Numbered from the stretch's first letter, positions 9,125 through 18,855 are shown. The stretch is 64,000 nt of DNA from Tardiphaga sp051811025 (GCF_051811025.1 NZ_JBPWQE010000001.1:4278001-4342000), one strand, 5' to 3'. Numbers and translations are program-made. The notes: a model not told the origin generated them from the letters alone.

Positions 9125-12100
9125 ATGACCGTATCCGTTTCGCCGAAGCGTACCGAACTGCTTGCCGCCGCTGCCGAGCGCATCCTCGTGCTCGACGGCG
9201 CGATGGGCACCATGATCCAGGGCCTGCAATTCGACGAGGCCGCGTTCCGCGGTGAGCGCTACAAGGATTTCCATCGCGATCTGCGCGGCAACAACGACCT
9301 GCTGATCCTGACCCAGGCCGACGCCATCGAGGATATCCACGCGCAATATCTGCGCGCCGGCGCCGATATCGTTGCGACCAACACCTTCTCGTCGACCTCG
9401 ATCGCACAGGCCGATTATGACCTGCAGGACATCGCCTATGAGATGAGCCGCGAAGGCGCGCGCCTCGCCAAGAACGCTGCCATCACCGTCGCTGCCGAGG
9501 ACGGCAAGCCGCGCTTTGTCGCCGGCGCCATCGGCCCGACCAACCGCACCGCCTCGATCTCGCCTGATGTCGCCAATCCCGGCTATCGTGCGGTGACCTT
9601 CGACGATCTCCGCATCGCCTATAGCGAGCAGATCAACGGACTGCTCGACGGCGGTGCTGATCTCTTGCTGGTCGAGACCATCTTCGACACGCTGAATGCC
9701 AAGGCCGCGCTCTATGCCATCGCCGAAATCTGCGAGGCGCGCGGCATCGACGTTCCCGTGATGATCTCCGGAACTATCACCGACAAGTCAGGTCGCCTGC
9801 TGTCCGGCCAGATGCCGGAAGCGTTCTGGAATTCGGTGAAGCACGCCAGGCCCGCCACCATCGGCTTCAACTGCGCGCTCGGCGCCGAAGACCTGCGCGG
9901 ACATATCGCCGATATCGGCCGCGTCGCTGATACCCTCGTGTGTGCCTATCCGAATGCCGGCCTGCCCAATGAATTCGGCCAGTATGACGAGAGCCCCGAA
10001 TTCATGGCGGGGCTGATCGGCGAATTCGCCGCCAGCGGTCTGGTCAATGTGGTCGGCGGCTGCTGCGGCACCACGCCGGACCATATCGCGGCCATCGCCA
10101 AGGCCGTCGCGCCGCACAAGCCGCGCGTCGTGCCGGAGATCGCACCGCTCCTGCGCCTGTCAGGTCTGGAGCCGTTCGAACTGACCTCGGCCATTCCCTT
10201 CGTCAATGTCGGCGAGCGCACCAATGTCACCGGCTCGGCGAAATTCCGCAAGCTGATCACGGCCGGCGATTACACCGCCGCATTGCAGGTGGCGCGCGAC
10301 CAGGTCGAGAACGGCGCGCAGGTCATCGACATCAATATGGACGAAGGCCTGCTCGATTCCGAAGCGGCGATGGTCGAATTCCTCCATCTCGTCGCCTCCG
10401 AGCCGGACATCGCCCGCGTGCCTGTCATGGTCGACTCGTCGAAATTCAACGTCATCGAAGCCGGCCTGAAATGCGTTCAGGGCAAGCCGATCGTCAATTC
10501 GATCTCGATGAAGGAAGGCGTGGAGAAATTCATCCACGAAGCCAAGATCGCGCAGCGCCATGGCGCCGCCGTGGTCGTGATGGCGTTCGACGAGGTCGGC
10601 CAGGCCGACACGTTCGCGCGCAAGACCGAGATCTGCAAGCGCGCTTACGACATCCTGGTCGGTGAGCTGAACTTCCCACCGGAAGACATCATCTTCGATC
10701 CGAATATCTTTGCGATCGCCACCGGCCTCGAAGAGCACAACAATTACGGCGTCGACTTCATCGAGGCGACGCGCTGGATCCGCCAGAACCTGCCGCATGC
10801 GCATATTTCCGGCGGCGTTTCCAACCTCTCCTTCTCGTTCCGCGGCAATGAGCCCGTGCGCGAAGCGATGCATTCGGTGTTCCTGTATCACGCCATCAAG
10901 GCGGGCATGGACATGGGCATCGTCAATGCCGGCCAGATGATCGTCTATGACGACATCGATCCCGAACTGCGCCAGGTCTGCGAGGACGTCATCCTCAACC
11001 GCGATCCCGGCGCCTCCGAACGGCTGCTCGAACTCGCCGAGAAATTCCGCGGCCAGACCAAGCAGGCGAAGGAACAGGATCTCTCCTGGCGTGAATGGCC
11101 AGTGGAGAAGCGGCTGAGCCACGCGCTTGTGCACGGCATCACCCAATATATCGACGAGGACACCGAAGCCGCGCGCCTTACCGTGGCGCGCCCGCTGCAT
11201 GTCATCGAAGGCCCGCTGATGGCCGGCATGAATATCGTCGGCGATCTCTTCGGCGACGGAAAGATGTTCCTGCCGCAGGTGGTGAAGTCGGCCCGCGTGA
11301 TGAAGCAGGCGGTGGCTTACCTGATGCCATTCATGGAGCAGGAGAAGGCCGACAATCTCGCCGCAGGGATCACCGGCGATGGCCGCAAGAATGCCGGCAA
11401 GATCGTGCTCGCGACCGTGAAGGGCGACGTTCACGACATCGGCAAGAACATCGTCGGCATTGTGCTCCAGTGCAACAATTTCGAGGTCATCGATCTCGGC
11501 GTCATGGTGCCGGCATCGAAGATCATCGACACCGCCAAGGCCGAAGGCGCCGACATCATCGGACTTTCAGGCCTGATCACGCCTTCATTGGACGAAATGA
11601 CTTTCCTCGCCGGGGAGATGGAACGGCAGGGTCTGAAGATGCCGCTGCTGATCGGCGGCGCGACGACCAGCCGCGTGCATACGGCGGTAAAGATTGATCC
11701 GAACTATCGCGCCGGCGCTGTGGTGCATGTCAACGATGCCAGCCGCGCCGTCGGTGTTGCCTCGTCGCTGCTGTCACCTGAGAAGAGCGTCGCTTATGCG
11801 GCCGAAGTGCGCGCTGATTATGCGAAGATCTCGGCCGCGCATTTCCGCGCGCAGCAGGACAAGAAGCGGCTGTCGCTCGTCAAGGCGCGCGCCAACGCTC
11901 ATGTCGCGGACTTCGGCAAGACGGTGCGCAAGCCGACTTTTCTCGGCATCAAGACTTTCACCGATTATTCGCTCGAAGAGCTTGCTGCCTATATCGACTG
12001 GACGCCGTTCTTCCAGACCTGGGAACTGTCCGGCCGCTTCCCCGGCATCCTCACCGACAGCGTCGTCGGCGAGGTCGCATCCTCGCTCTATGCGGATGCG

Positions 12101-12964
12101 CAGAAGATGCTGAAGCAGATCGTTGAGGAGAAGTGGTTCACGGCCAAGGCAACCATCGGCTTCTGGCCGGCCGATGCCGTAGGCGATGACATCCGCCTCT
12201 ATGCCGATGACAGCCGCAACACCGAGATCGCCACGCTGCACACGCTGCGTCAGCAGCTCGAGAAGCGCGAAGGCCGCTTCAACGCGGCGCTCTCCGACTT
12301 CATTGCGCCGAAGATCTCGAATGTGCCGGACTATATCGGCGGCTTCGTCGTTACCGCCGGCATTGGCGAGGATATCATCGCCGACCGCTTCAAGAATGCG
12401 AATGACGACTATTCGTCGATCCTGTGCAAGGCGCTGGCCGACCGCCTCGCCGAAGCCTTCGCCGAGCGTATGCATGAGCGCGTGCGCAAGGAGTTCTGGG
12501 CCTATGCGCCGGACGAGGATATCTCGACCGATGACCTGATCCTGGAAAAATATCAGGGCATCCGCCCTGCTCCCGGCTATCCCGCGCAACCCGATCACAC
12601 CGAGAAGGCGACGATCTTTAAACTGCTCGATGCCGAGAACACCGCGGGCGTAACGCTCACCGAAAGCTACGCCATGTGGCCGGGCTCGTCGGTGTCCGGG
12701 CTCTATTTCAGCCATCCGGAAAGCTATTATTTCGGCGTCGGCAAGATCGAGCGCGATCAGGTGGAAGAATATGCCGCGCGCAAGGACATGAGCGTAGCTG
12801 AAGTGGAACGCTGGCTGGCGCCGGTGCTGAATTACATTCCCGGTGCCGAGCCTGCGCCGGTCGCTGTACCCGCGCCTGCCAATGACGAACTCGCGACCCA
12901 TCCGCCGGGATGTAACTGCGCGGTGCATCTGATGTATCGCGGCAAGAAGGTCGGAGCGAAGTAA
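9125..12964 (+). CDS. metH: Cobalamin-dependent methionine synthase
   Basis: This enzyme transfers the methyl group of methyl-tetrahydrofolate to homocysteine through methylcobalamin. All four modules are present in 1279 residues. The homocysteine module (about 1-330) ends with the zinc cysteines in GGCCGTTPDH (Cys313-314). The pterin-binding module (about 355-620) has NVGERTNVTGSAKF. The B12 cap and Rossmann domain (about 650-900) carry DVHDIGKN with the cobalt-ligand His770. The reactivation (SAM-binding) domain (about 930-1240) contains YAMWPGSSVSGLYFSHPES. Directly downstream of metF, it completes the methyl branch of methionine synthesis. Confidence 0.97.
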   Translation: MTVSVSPKRTELLAAAAERILVLDGAMGTMIQGLQFDEAAFRGERYKDFHRDLRGNNDLLILTQADAIEDIHAQYLRAGADIVATNTFSSTSIAQADYDLQDIAYEMSREGARLAKNAAITVAAEDGKPRFVAGAIGPTNRTASISPDVANPGYRAVTFDDLRIAYSEQINGLLDGGADLLLVETIFDTLNAKAALYAIAEICEARGIDVPVMISGTITDKSGRLLSGQMPEAFWNSVKHARPATIGFNCALGAEDLRGHIADIGRVADTLVCAYPNAGLPNEFGQYDESPEFMAGLIGEFAASGLVNVVGGCCGTTPDHIAAIAKAVAPHKPRVVPEIAPLLRLSGLEPFELTSAIPFVNVGERTNVTGSAKFRKLITAGDYTAALQVARDQVENGAQVIDINMDEGLLDSEAAMVEFLHLVASEPDIARVPVMVDSSKFNVIEAGLKCVQGKPIVNSISMKEGVEKFIHEAKIAQRHGAAVVVMAFDEVGQADTFARKTEICKRAYDILVGELNFPPEDIIFDPNIFAIATGLEEHNNYGVDFIEATRWIRQNLPHAHISGGVSNLSFSFRGNEPVREAMHSVFLYHAIKAGMDMGIVNAGQMIVYDDIDPELRQVCEDVILNRDPGASERLLELAEKFRGQTKQAKEQDLSWREWPVEKRLSHALVHGITQYIDEDTEAARLTVARPLHVIEGPLMAGMNIVGDLFGDGKMFLPQVVKSARVMKQAVAYLMPFMEQEKADNLAAGITGDGRKNAGKIVLATVKGDVHDIGKNIVGIVLQCNNFEVIDLGVMVPASKIIDTAKAEGADIIGLSGLITPSLDEMTFLAGEMERQGLKMPLLIGGATTSRVHTAVKIDPNYRAGAVVHVNDASRAVGVASSLLSPEKSVAYAAEVRADYAKISAAHFRAQQDKKRLSLVKARANAHVADFGKTVRKPTFLGIKTFTDYSLEELAAYIDWTPFFQTWELSGRFPGILTDSVVGEVASSLYADAQKMLKQIVEEKWFTAKATIGFWPADAVGDDIRLYADDSRNTEIATLHTLRQQLEKREGRFNAALSDFIAPKISNVPDYIGGFVVTAGIGEDIIADRFKNANDDYSSILCKALADRLAEAFAERMHERVRKEFWAYAPDEDISTDDLILEKYQGIRPAPGYPAQPDHTEKATIFKLLDAENTAGVTLTESYAMWPGSSVSGLYFSHPESYYFGVGKIERDQVEEYAARKDMSVAEVERWLAPVLNYIPGAEPAPVAVPAPANDELATHPPGCNCAVHLMYRGKKVGAK

Positions 12965-13224
12965 CCCTTCCTTATCCCTCCCCAACGCGACGCTGTCGAG
13001 CGCCTCGCATTCTCGCGGCGCTTGCGCGTCCGAGGTGTGAACAATCCCCTCAAACGATGAGGCGTGGCCGCGCGCCTGACCGCGCAAAGGGTGGTAATTT
13101 TCGCGATCCGCTTCACCGCGAATTTCCGGTCCCGGCAAAGTTATCGTTTCAATCGTGCGGCGGCGGAACAATCAGGATGACCGCAGCTTGTTGCATGCGC
13201 AATGTTTGCGTTTGGAGGGTTGAA

Positions 13225-13476
13225 ATGAAACGTACCATGATCGCGACGGCAGCCGCGGCACTCCTGGGTCTGGGCCTGATGCTTCCAGCGAACGCGATGC
13301 CGGTCGGTGGGCTTGCACCTGCGAGCACCGCCAGCGACATCATCCAGGTTCGTGGTGGCCATGGCGGCGGACATCACGGTATGCATCGCGGCGGGCGTGG
13401 ACATCACTATGGCTGGGGACGCGGACGCGGCCATCACTACGGCTGGTCGCGCGGACGGCATCGCGGCTGGCGCTGA
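13225..13476 (+). CDS. Small secreted Gly/His/Arg-rich protein
   Basis: An 83-residue protein with a strong ribosome site (GGAGGG, 13214-13219) 5 nt before its ATG. Residues 1-26 form a clear Sec signal peptide ending Pro-Ala-Asn-Ala-Met. The rest, from about residue 48, consists of short Gly-His-Arg-Tyr/Trp repeats such as GRGHHYGWGRGRGHHYGW. Histidine clustering hints at metal binding and the Arg/Gly content at a disordered, highly basic periplasmic peptide, but no function is established. It stands alone between metH and a terminator. Similar small proteins are common and poorly named in Bradyrhizobium relatives. Confidence 0.75.
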   Translation: MKRTMIATAAAALLGLGLMLPANAMPVGGLAPASTASDIIQVRGGHGGGHHGMHRGGRGHHYGWGRGRGHHYGWSRGRHRGWR

Positions 13477-13517
13477 CGACCAACAGCAGGCGCGATCAGC
13501 CTGACATGAACATCATG

Positions 13518-13546
13518 AAGAGCCGCCCGCACAGGCGGCTCTTTCT
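13518..13546. terminator. Bidirectional rho-independent terminator between convergent genes
   Basis: Arms AAGAGCCGCC (13518-13527) and GGCGGCTCTT (13534-13543) pair perfectly around a 6-nt loop, followed by TTTCTATTT on the + strand. It sits between the small secreted protein gene and the convergent glpK. Confidence 0.85.
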
Positions 13547-13563
13547 ATTTGGCGAGCAAGCTT

Positions 13564-15063
13564 TCAATCCTTCCCCGGATCGCTCGCCAGCACGCCCTTC
13601 ACCGCCTGCGCCCAGCCCTTGAGCTTGCGCGTGCGCGTGGCTTCGCTCATCATCGGCTTGAATCGGTGTTCGAGACGCCAGTTGTCGGCGAACTTTGCGG
13701 GCTCGGGAAACACCCCGGCCTTGAGACCGGCGAGATAGGCGGCGCCCAGTGCGGTGGTTTCCTGGATCATCGGGCGATCTACAGGGGCATTCAGCAGATC
13801 TGCAAGGCGCTGCATGGTCCAGTCCGAAGCGGTCATGCCGCCGTCGACGCGGAGCACGACGGTGGCCGCCGAGACATCCGGCCAGTCCGCGCGCATCGCC
13901 GCATAAAGATCCCTTGTCTGATAGCAGACGCTTTCCAGCGCGGCGTGCGCGAGTTCGGCCGGGCCGGTGTTGCGCGTGAGGCCGAACAGCGCACCGCGCA
14001 CATCGGGATTCCAGTAGGGGGCGCCGAGGCCGACAAAGGCCGGTACCAGATAGACCGACTGCAATGAATCGTTTTGATCGGCGAGCGGCCCGCTTTCGGC
14101 GGCGCTCTTGATGATCCCGAGACCATCGCGCAGCCATTGCACGGCAGAGCCGGCGACAAAGATCGACCCTTCCAGCGCATAGGTGCGCACGCCGTTGAGC
14201 TGATAGGCCACGGTGGTGAGCAACTTGTGCTTCGACACCACTGGCGTCGTACCGGTATTGAGCAGCGCAAAACAGCCGGTACCGTAAGTGGACTTGATCA
14301 TGCCGGGCGCGAAACAGGCCTGGCCGATGGTTGCAGCCTGCTGATCCCCCGCAATGCCACCGATCATGATCGTGCCGCCAAACAGATCGGTACTGCCGAA
14401 ATCCGACGAGGAGTCCTGCACCTTCGGCAACATCGCCTTGGGCACGCGGAGTAACTGCAGCAGTTCATCATCCCACTCACCGGTGTGGATGTTGAAGAGC
14501 TGCGTGCGCGAGGCATTGGTGGCGTCGGTCGCATGTACCTTCCCCGCCGCCAGCCGCCACAGCAGATAGCAATCGACGGTGCCGAACAGCAATTCGCCGC
14601 GCTCGGCGCGGTCGCGCGCGCCGGGCACGTGATCGAGAATCCAGGCCACTTTGGTGCCGGAGAAATACGGATCGACGATCAGGCCGGTCTTTTGCGTGAT
14701 TAACGGCTCATAACCATCGGCCTTCATCTGCGCGCAGATCTCTGCGGTACGGCGGTCCTGCCAGACGATGGCGCGGTGCACGGCCTGGCCGGTGACGCGA
14801 TCCCACACCACCACCGTCTCGCGCTGATTGGTGATGCCGATGGCGGCAATATCCTTCGCGGTCACGCCAGCCTTCGTCATCGCCTCGCGGCAAACGGCCA
14901 GCGTCGAGGTCCAGATATCTTCCGGCTCATGCTCGACCCAGCCGGAGGCCGGGAAATGCTGCGGGAATTCCTGCTGCGCACTGGCCGCGATCGAGATGTC
15001 AGCGCGGAAGATCATCGCGCGCGAGGATGTGGTGCCCTGATCGATGGCCATCACGAAAGACAT
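13564..15063 (-). CDS. glpK: Glycerol kinase
   Basis: This cytoplasmic FGGY-family kinase makes glycerol-3-phosphate from glycerol and ATP. It has 499 residues, the usual length. AIDQGTTSSRAMIF (about residues 6-19) is the first phosphate-binding loop. ITNQRETVVVWDR, IVWQDRRTA, GTGCFALLNTG and the C-terminal VDGGMTASDWTMQRLADLL are all conserved. No glpF, glpD or glpR lies next to it in the window, so it appears to be a single-gene unit. The divergent end of the neighbouring oxidoreductase lies about 90 bp away. Confidence 0.96.
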   Translation of the reverse strand: MSFVMAIDQGTTSSRAMIFRADISIAASAQQEFPQHFPASGWVEHEPEDIWTSTLAVCREAMTKAGVTAKDIAAIGITNQRETVVVWDRVTGQAVHRAIVWQDRRTAEICAQMKADGYEPLITQKTGLIVDPYFSGTKVAWILDHVPGARDRAERGELLFGTVDCYLLWRLAAGKVHATDATNASRTQLFNIHTGEWDDELLQLLRVPKAMLPKVQDSSSDFGSTDLFGGTIMIGGIAGDQQAATIGQACFAPGMIKSTYGTGCFALLNTGTTPVVSKHKLLTTVAYQLNGVRTYALEGSIFVAGSAVQWLRDGLGIIKSAAESGPLADQNDSLQSVYLVPAFVGLGAPYWNPDVRGALFGLTRNTGPAELAHAALESVCYQTRDLYAAMRADWPDVSAATVVLRVDGGMTASDWTMQRLADLLNAPVDRPMIQETTALGAAYLAGLKAGVFPEPAKFADNWRLEHRFKPMMSEATRTRKLKGWAQAVKGVLASDPGKD

Positions 15064-15154
15064 GGCGTTTCTTCCCGAAAGATTGTGGTCGCGTTGTGTT
15101 GGGAGGCGCAGGCAACCGGATTAGCGCGGGCGCGTCAAGCGGCAGCGCCGGCGG

Positions 15155-16357
15155 TCAGGTCGCCGAGTCGACCATCATGACCAGAGCGGACGTGATCATC
15201 GCCAGTTCGCGCGGCAGCGTCTCGCGGGCCCGTCGCACGATGCCCTCGCCGAGCCGGCCGAAGAAACGTGCCCAGCGCTGTGCGCGCCAATACAGCGAAT
15301 TCTCGACAGTGACTGAGCGCAGCTTGAACGCCTTGCCGGTGGCCCAGGCGTCGCATTCCAGCTTCAGCGGATCGGCGTAATATTGCGCGATCTTGTCGGC
15401 GCCCATGCCTGAAGTCGCAAGCCAGTTCGGGATGTGCACGCTGCAGAGTTGCGCCACATCCGTGAACACCTTGTCGGTGCCGGTACCGCTGCCCGGACAA
15501 GGCGAGGCAAAAGCATCGCCGACCAGCACTACGCCGGGCTGGACCACATTGTCACTCTCATAGAGATCAATCGGGCGGATCCTGATATCGCCGGATATCT
15601 TGTAGTCGCCGATCAGCGCACGCAGTTTCGGCAGGCAGGCATCCAATGCTGCTTCCGGCGTGCGCCGCATCTGGCGAATCCAGGGATCGTCGGTCTCGCG
15701 ATAGACGAACAGGTTGCCACGCATCGTGTCGCCGATCGGGAACAGCGTGACATAGGCGGTGCGATGAACCGTCGTTTCGGCAAAATAGGTCAGCGCGGGA
15801 AATGCAAAACGATCACGGCCGACGGGCGCGATATCGAAGCCGACCGAGATCGAATGATTGGCCGAGATGACCGGGCGGCCGATATTGAGCTGATTGCGCA
15901 GACTGACGCTGGCGCCGTTGGCGAGGACAACGAGACGCGCGGAAATCTCCTCGCCATTGGACAGGCCGATGGTCTGGCGATCATCGGATGTGGCGATCGA
16001 CGTCGCCTTGGCGTGAATGGTCTCGACGGTGGATGGGATCTGGCCACGCACGGTGTTGACCAGCGTGTCGTAGAGAAAACCGTGCTGCTGGCTTGGGCGT
16101 TTGTCGATCACGCGCCCGAAGCGCGCGATCCAGATCTCGTCGTCATGGGTCGCGGCGCCGAGCACCGCATCGACGAGACCTGTCTTGCGCAGCCGCTCGA
16201 GCTGAACGCCGCCACTGATCTTCTCGCAGCGGAGTTCGGGCGGATGGACCTGATGCGGCTCGATCAGAATCGCAGACACACCGGCGCGACCGAGCATCGC
16301 CGCAGCCGTCGACCCGGCGAGGCCGCCACCAATGATCGCGATATCCGTCTGCCGCAC
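15155..16357 (-). CDS. FAD-dependent oxidoreductase (geranylgeranyl-reductase/monooxygenase-like)
   Basis: A 400-residue flavoprotein of the PHBH fold. The N-terminal dinucleotide-binding motif IAIIGGGLAGSTAAAMLGRAG lies at about residues 6-26, and the second FAD motif VVLVGDAFASPCPGSGTGTD at about 283-302. A basic C-terminal tail ends in a hydrophobic stretch (LAMITSALVMMV), which may associate with the membrane. The layout resembles tryptophan halogenases and geranylgeranyl reductases, but the halogenase Lys motif (WxWxIP) was not seen. The substrate is unknown. It is a single gene upstream of a palindromic repeat. Confidence 0.8.
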   Translation of the reverse strand: MRQTDIAIIGGGLAGSTAAAMLGRAGVSAILIEPHQVHPPELRCEKISGGVQLERLRKTGLVDAVLGAATHDDEIWIARFGRVIDKRPSQQHGFLYDTLVNTVRGQIPSTVETIHAKATSIATSDDRQTIGLSNGEEISARLVVLANGASVSLRNQLNIGRPVISANHSISVGFDIAPVGRDRFAFPALTYFAETTVHRTAYVTLFPIGDTMRGNLFVYRETDDPWIRQMRRTPEAALDACLPKLRALIGDYKISGDIRIRPIDLYESDNVVQPGVVLVGDAFASPCPGSGTGTDKVFTDVAQLCSVHIPNWLATSGMGADKIAQYYADPLKLECDAWATGKAFKLRSVTVENSLYWRAQRWARFFGRLGEGIVRRARETLPRELAMITSALVMMVDSAT

Positions 16358-16503
16358 GGGAACTCTCCAGCTGCGGCTATCCGTGCGCCCGAAATGTTAA
16401 AAAACGGGAAAGGATTGAGGCATGCGGTAGTTGATTACCGCGGGAGGTTTGTTTCGGGGGACTTCACGTACCGTAGCCCGGACGGAGCGCAGCATTCACG
16501 TCC

Positions 16504-16634
16504 GTCATTCCGGGGCGCGGCCGGCGCGAGCCGGACGCGAACCCGGAATCCCTGAGTGGCCTGGCTCGACGGAGACTCCGATGTCGAGATTCCGGATTCG
16601 CGATCACCTGACGGCGCTCACGCCCCGGAATGAC
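16504..16634. repeat. Palindromic intergenic repeat, copy 1
   Basis: The outer arms are GTCATTCCGGGGCGC (16504-16518) and CGCCCCGGAATGAC (16621-16634), enclosing about 100 bp with inner partial symmetry. It is a REP/BIME-like element of a kind common in Bradyrhizobium relatives. A second copy lies at 17463-17572, so the SDR gene is bracketed by both. Confidence 0.8.
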
Positions 16635-16654
16635 GAGCGTGGGTCGGGCAATAC

Positions 16655-17425
16655 TTACACCGACGCCGTCGTTACGCCGCCGTCGATGACGATGGTTTGG
16701 CCGGTCATGAAGGTGGAGGAATCCGAGCCGAGATAGGCGACGGCGCCGGCGATCTCGTGGGGCTCGCCGATCCGACGCAGCGGCGTGGTCGCGGTGCGGC
16801 GCTTGAGATTGGCCTCGTCTTCCCACAGCGCTTTCGCGAAGTCGGTCTTCACCAGCCCCGGCGCGATGCAATTGACGCGCACGCCCTTGGGTCCCCATTC
16901 GCCGGCGAGACTGCGGCACAGGGCGAAGTCGGCCGCTTTCGAAATACCATAGGCGCCGATCACCGTGGAGCCGCGCAGACCGCCGATGGAGGAGATAATG
17001 ACCACGGAGCCCTTGCCGCGTTCGGCCATCGCCGGGATCGCCTTGGCGCAGAGCCAGATATTGCTCTTGACGTTGGAGCCCATGATCTTGTCGAAGGCCT
17101 CGTCGGCGATATCGAGCAGCGGACCGTAATAAGGATTTACGGCGGCGTTGCAAACCAGGATGTCGATCGGGCCGTAATGCTTCACGGTGCCGTCGACCAG
17201 CGCGTCGATCTCGTCGCGACGGGAGATGTTGCAGGGAATGACATGGGCATCGCCGCCATTGGCCTTGATGCCATCGACAACAGCCTGACAGGCATCGGCC
17301 TTGCGGCTGGACACAACGACCTTGGCACCGAGTTGCGCCAGCAGTTCCGCGGAGGCCTTGCCGATGCCGCGGCTGGAGCCGGTGATGACGGCGACCTTAC
17401 CAGTGAGATCGAAGGGATTGTTCAC
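16655..17425 (-). CDS. SDR-family oxidoreductase at the end of the pimelate operon
   Basis: A 256-residue short-chain dehydrogenase/reductase. I chose the GTG at 17425 because AAGGAG lies 8 nt upstream and the protein then begins at NNPFDLTGKVAVITG. The cofactor loop is TGSSRGIGKAS, NAAVNPYYG is the structural NAG variant, and the catalytic Ser-Tyr-Lys falls in ISSIGG...YGISKAA. The C-terminus ends MTGQTIVIDGGVTTAS, typical of NADP(H)-using 3-oxoacyl or 3-hydroxyacyl reductases. It lies downstream of pimD in the same direction, where relatives have the last gene of the pim operon, but a 110-bp palindromic repeat separates it. A role in 3-hydroxyacyl oxidation is plausible but unproven. Confidence 0.85.
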   Translation of the reverse strand: MNNPFDLTGKVAVITGSSRGIGKASAELLAQLGAKVVVSSRKADACQAVVDGIKANGGDAHVIPCNISRRDEIDALVDGTVKHYGPIDILVCNAAVNPYYGPLLDIADEAFDKIMGSNVKSNIWLCAKAIPAMAERGKGSVVIISSIGGLRGSTVIGAYGISKAADFALCRSLAGEWGPKGVRVNCIAPGLVKTDFAKALWEDEANLKRRTATTPLRRIGEPHEIAGAVAYLGSDSSTFMTGQTIVIDGGVTTASV

Positions 17426-17462
17426 GGGCGGTCTCCTTGGTTTTTGATTGCGTTTCTTCGTT

Positions 17463-17572
17463 GTCATTCCGGGGCGCATTGCAGCGGCGAAGCCGCGAAA
17501 GTGCGAACCTCAACCACTCCAATTGGAGTGGCTGAGGTTCGTGCGAGCTTTGCTCGCGCGCCCCGGAATGAC
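17463..17572. repeat. Palindromic intergenic repeat, copy 2
   Basis: The outer arms are GTCATTCCGGGGCGC (17463-17477) and GCGCCCCGGAATGAC (17558-17572), a perfect 15-bp inverted repeat. In its centre lies another perfect palindrome, CCACTCCAATTGGAGTGG (17514-17531). It separates pimD from the SDR gene and could act as a processing or attenuation hairpin in the mRNA. Confidence 0.85.
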
Positions 17573-17602
17573 GGGCGTGTGGTTGGAACGACGAGTCTGT
17601 CG

Positions 17603-18745
17603 TTACTCCGTGATCCCGCCCGCAGCCGCCACGCGACGCAGGTGATAGTCGGCATCGCCGAACTGCTGCTCGATCATGGTCAGCCGCTTGAAGTAGTGGC
17701 CGATGCGATATTCCATGGTGACGCCGACGCCGCCATGCAATTGCACGCCGCCCTGTCCGACGAAGCGCGCGGACCGGCCGATCTGCACCTTGGCAGCGGC
17801 GACTGTCTTTGCGCGGTCGTCGAGATCCGTATAGCTCGATGCCATCGAGGCCAGGAACGACATGCTGCGCGCGGTCTCCAGCGCGGTGAACATGTCGGCT
17901 GCGCGATGCTGCAACGCCTGGAAGGAGCCGATGGCGACGCCGAACTGCTTACGTTCCTTGATGTACTCCACCGAAACCTTCAGTGCTTCTTCCATCGCAC
18001 CGACTGCTTCGGCGCAGAGCGCGATACGGGCGTCGTCGGCGACCTGATTGACGATCGACAGACCGTTGTCGGCATCGCCGATCAGGGCATCCGCACCGAC
18101 TTCAACATTGTTGAGCTTGATGTCGGCGGCGCGACTGCCGTCCTGGGTCTCATAGCCGTGAATGTCGACGCCCTTGGCATTCGCCGGCACCAGGAACACG
18201 TTGACGCCCTTGGCATCGCGCTGGCCACCGGCGCTGCGCGCGGTGACGATCAACGTGTCAGCCGTATCGCCATGGCCGACGACGAACTTCTCGCCCGACA
18301 ACGTATAGCCCGAACCACTCTTCTTGGCCGACGTCTTGATGTCACCGAGGTCATAGCGCGAGTCCCTCTCGACCTGTGCGAAAGCCATGGTCTTGGAGCC
18401 ATCGATGATCCCCGGCAGATGGGCAGCACGCTGTTCCGCCGAAGCGCGGCGCAGGAAGCCGCCGCCGAGCACGACCGTGTCGAGATAGGGTTCGACCACC
18501 AGATTGCGACCGAGCGCTTCCATCACGATCATGGTCTCGATCGGACCGGCGCCGAAGCCGCCATCATCCTCGGAGAACGGCAGGCCAAGCAGACCCTGTT
18601 CTGCAAACTTGCCCCAGATCGCCTTGCTGTATCCGCCCTTTTCAGCGCGATATTTCTTGCGGCTCTCAAAATCGTAGGACCCCTTCAGGAGGCCGTCGAC
18701 ACTGTCCTTGAGAAGCCGCTGCTCCTCCGACAAATCAAAATCCAT
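17603..18745 (-). CDS. pimD: Pimeloyl-CoA dehydrogenase, small subunit
   Basis: A 380-residue acyl-CoA dehydrogenase-fold flavoprotein. It has the usual N-terminal helical domain (MDFDLSEEQRLLKDSV), a middle beta domain (FAQVERDSRYD, SGEKFVVGHGDTADTLIVTAR) and a C-terminal helical domain with QLHGGVGVTMEYRIGHYFKRL. Its neighbours identify it: with the 18856-20043 partner it matches the PimC/PimD pair of Rhodopseudomonas, which introduces the 2,3-double bond into pimeloyl-CoA or related dicarboxyl-CoA esters. The gap to pimC is about 110 bp. The electron acceptor would be ETF. Confidence 0.88.
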   Translation of the reverse strand: MDFDLSEEQRLLKDSVDGLLKGSYDFESRKKYRAEKGGYSKAIWGKFAEQGLLGLPFSEDDGGFGAGPIETMIVMEALGRNLVVEPYLDTVVLGGGFLRRASAEQRAAHLPGIIDGSKTMAFAQVERDSRYDLGDIKTSAKKSGSGYTLSGEKFVVGHGDTADTLIVTARSAGGQRDAKGVNVFLVPANAKGVDIHGYETQDGSRAADIKLNNVEVGADALIGDADNGLSIVNQVADDARIALCAEAVGAMEEALKVSVEYIKERKQFGVAIGSFQALQHRAADMFTALETARSMSFLASMASSYTDLDDRAKTVAAAKVQIGRSARFVGQGGVQLHGGVGVTMEYRIGHYFKRLTMIEQQFGDADYHLRRVAAAGGITE

Positions 18746-18855
18746 GTTCCATTTCCTCAGATCGCGCGTGTCGCGCGCTTAAATTGATCTCGTTCACAAC
18801 CGTTCGGCCGCAGGATGGGCTGGCGTGCCAACCCATCCGCAGACCGATATTTGGA

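Noticed and set aside
13160..13200. GGAAC...GTT as a sigma-EcfG promoter for the small secreted protein
   Set aside because: The spacing is about 3 bp too long compared with the 16-17 bp consensus.
16697..18787. Long 696-codon forward frame opposite the SDR and pimD genes
   Set aside because: It crosses two real genes and a palindromic repeat on the other strand and has low-complexity composition.
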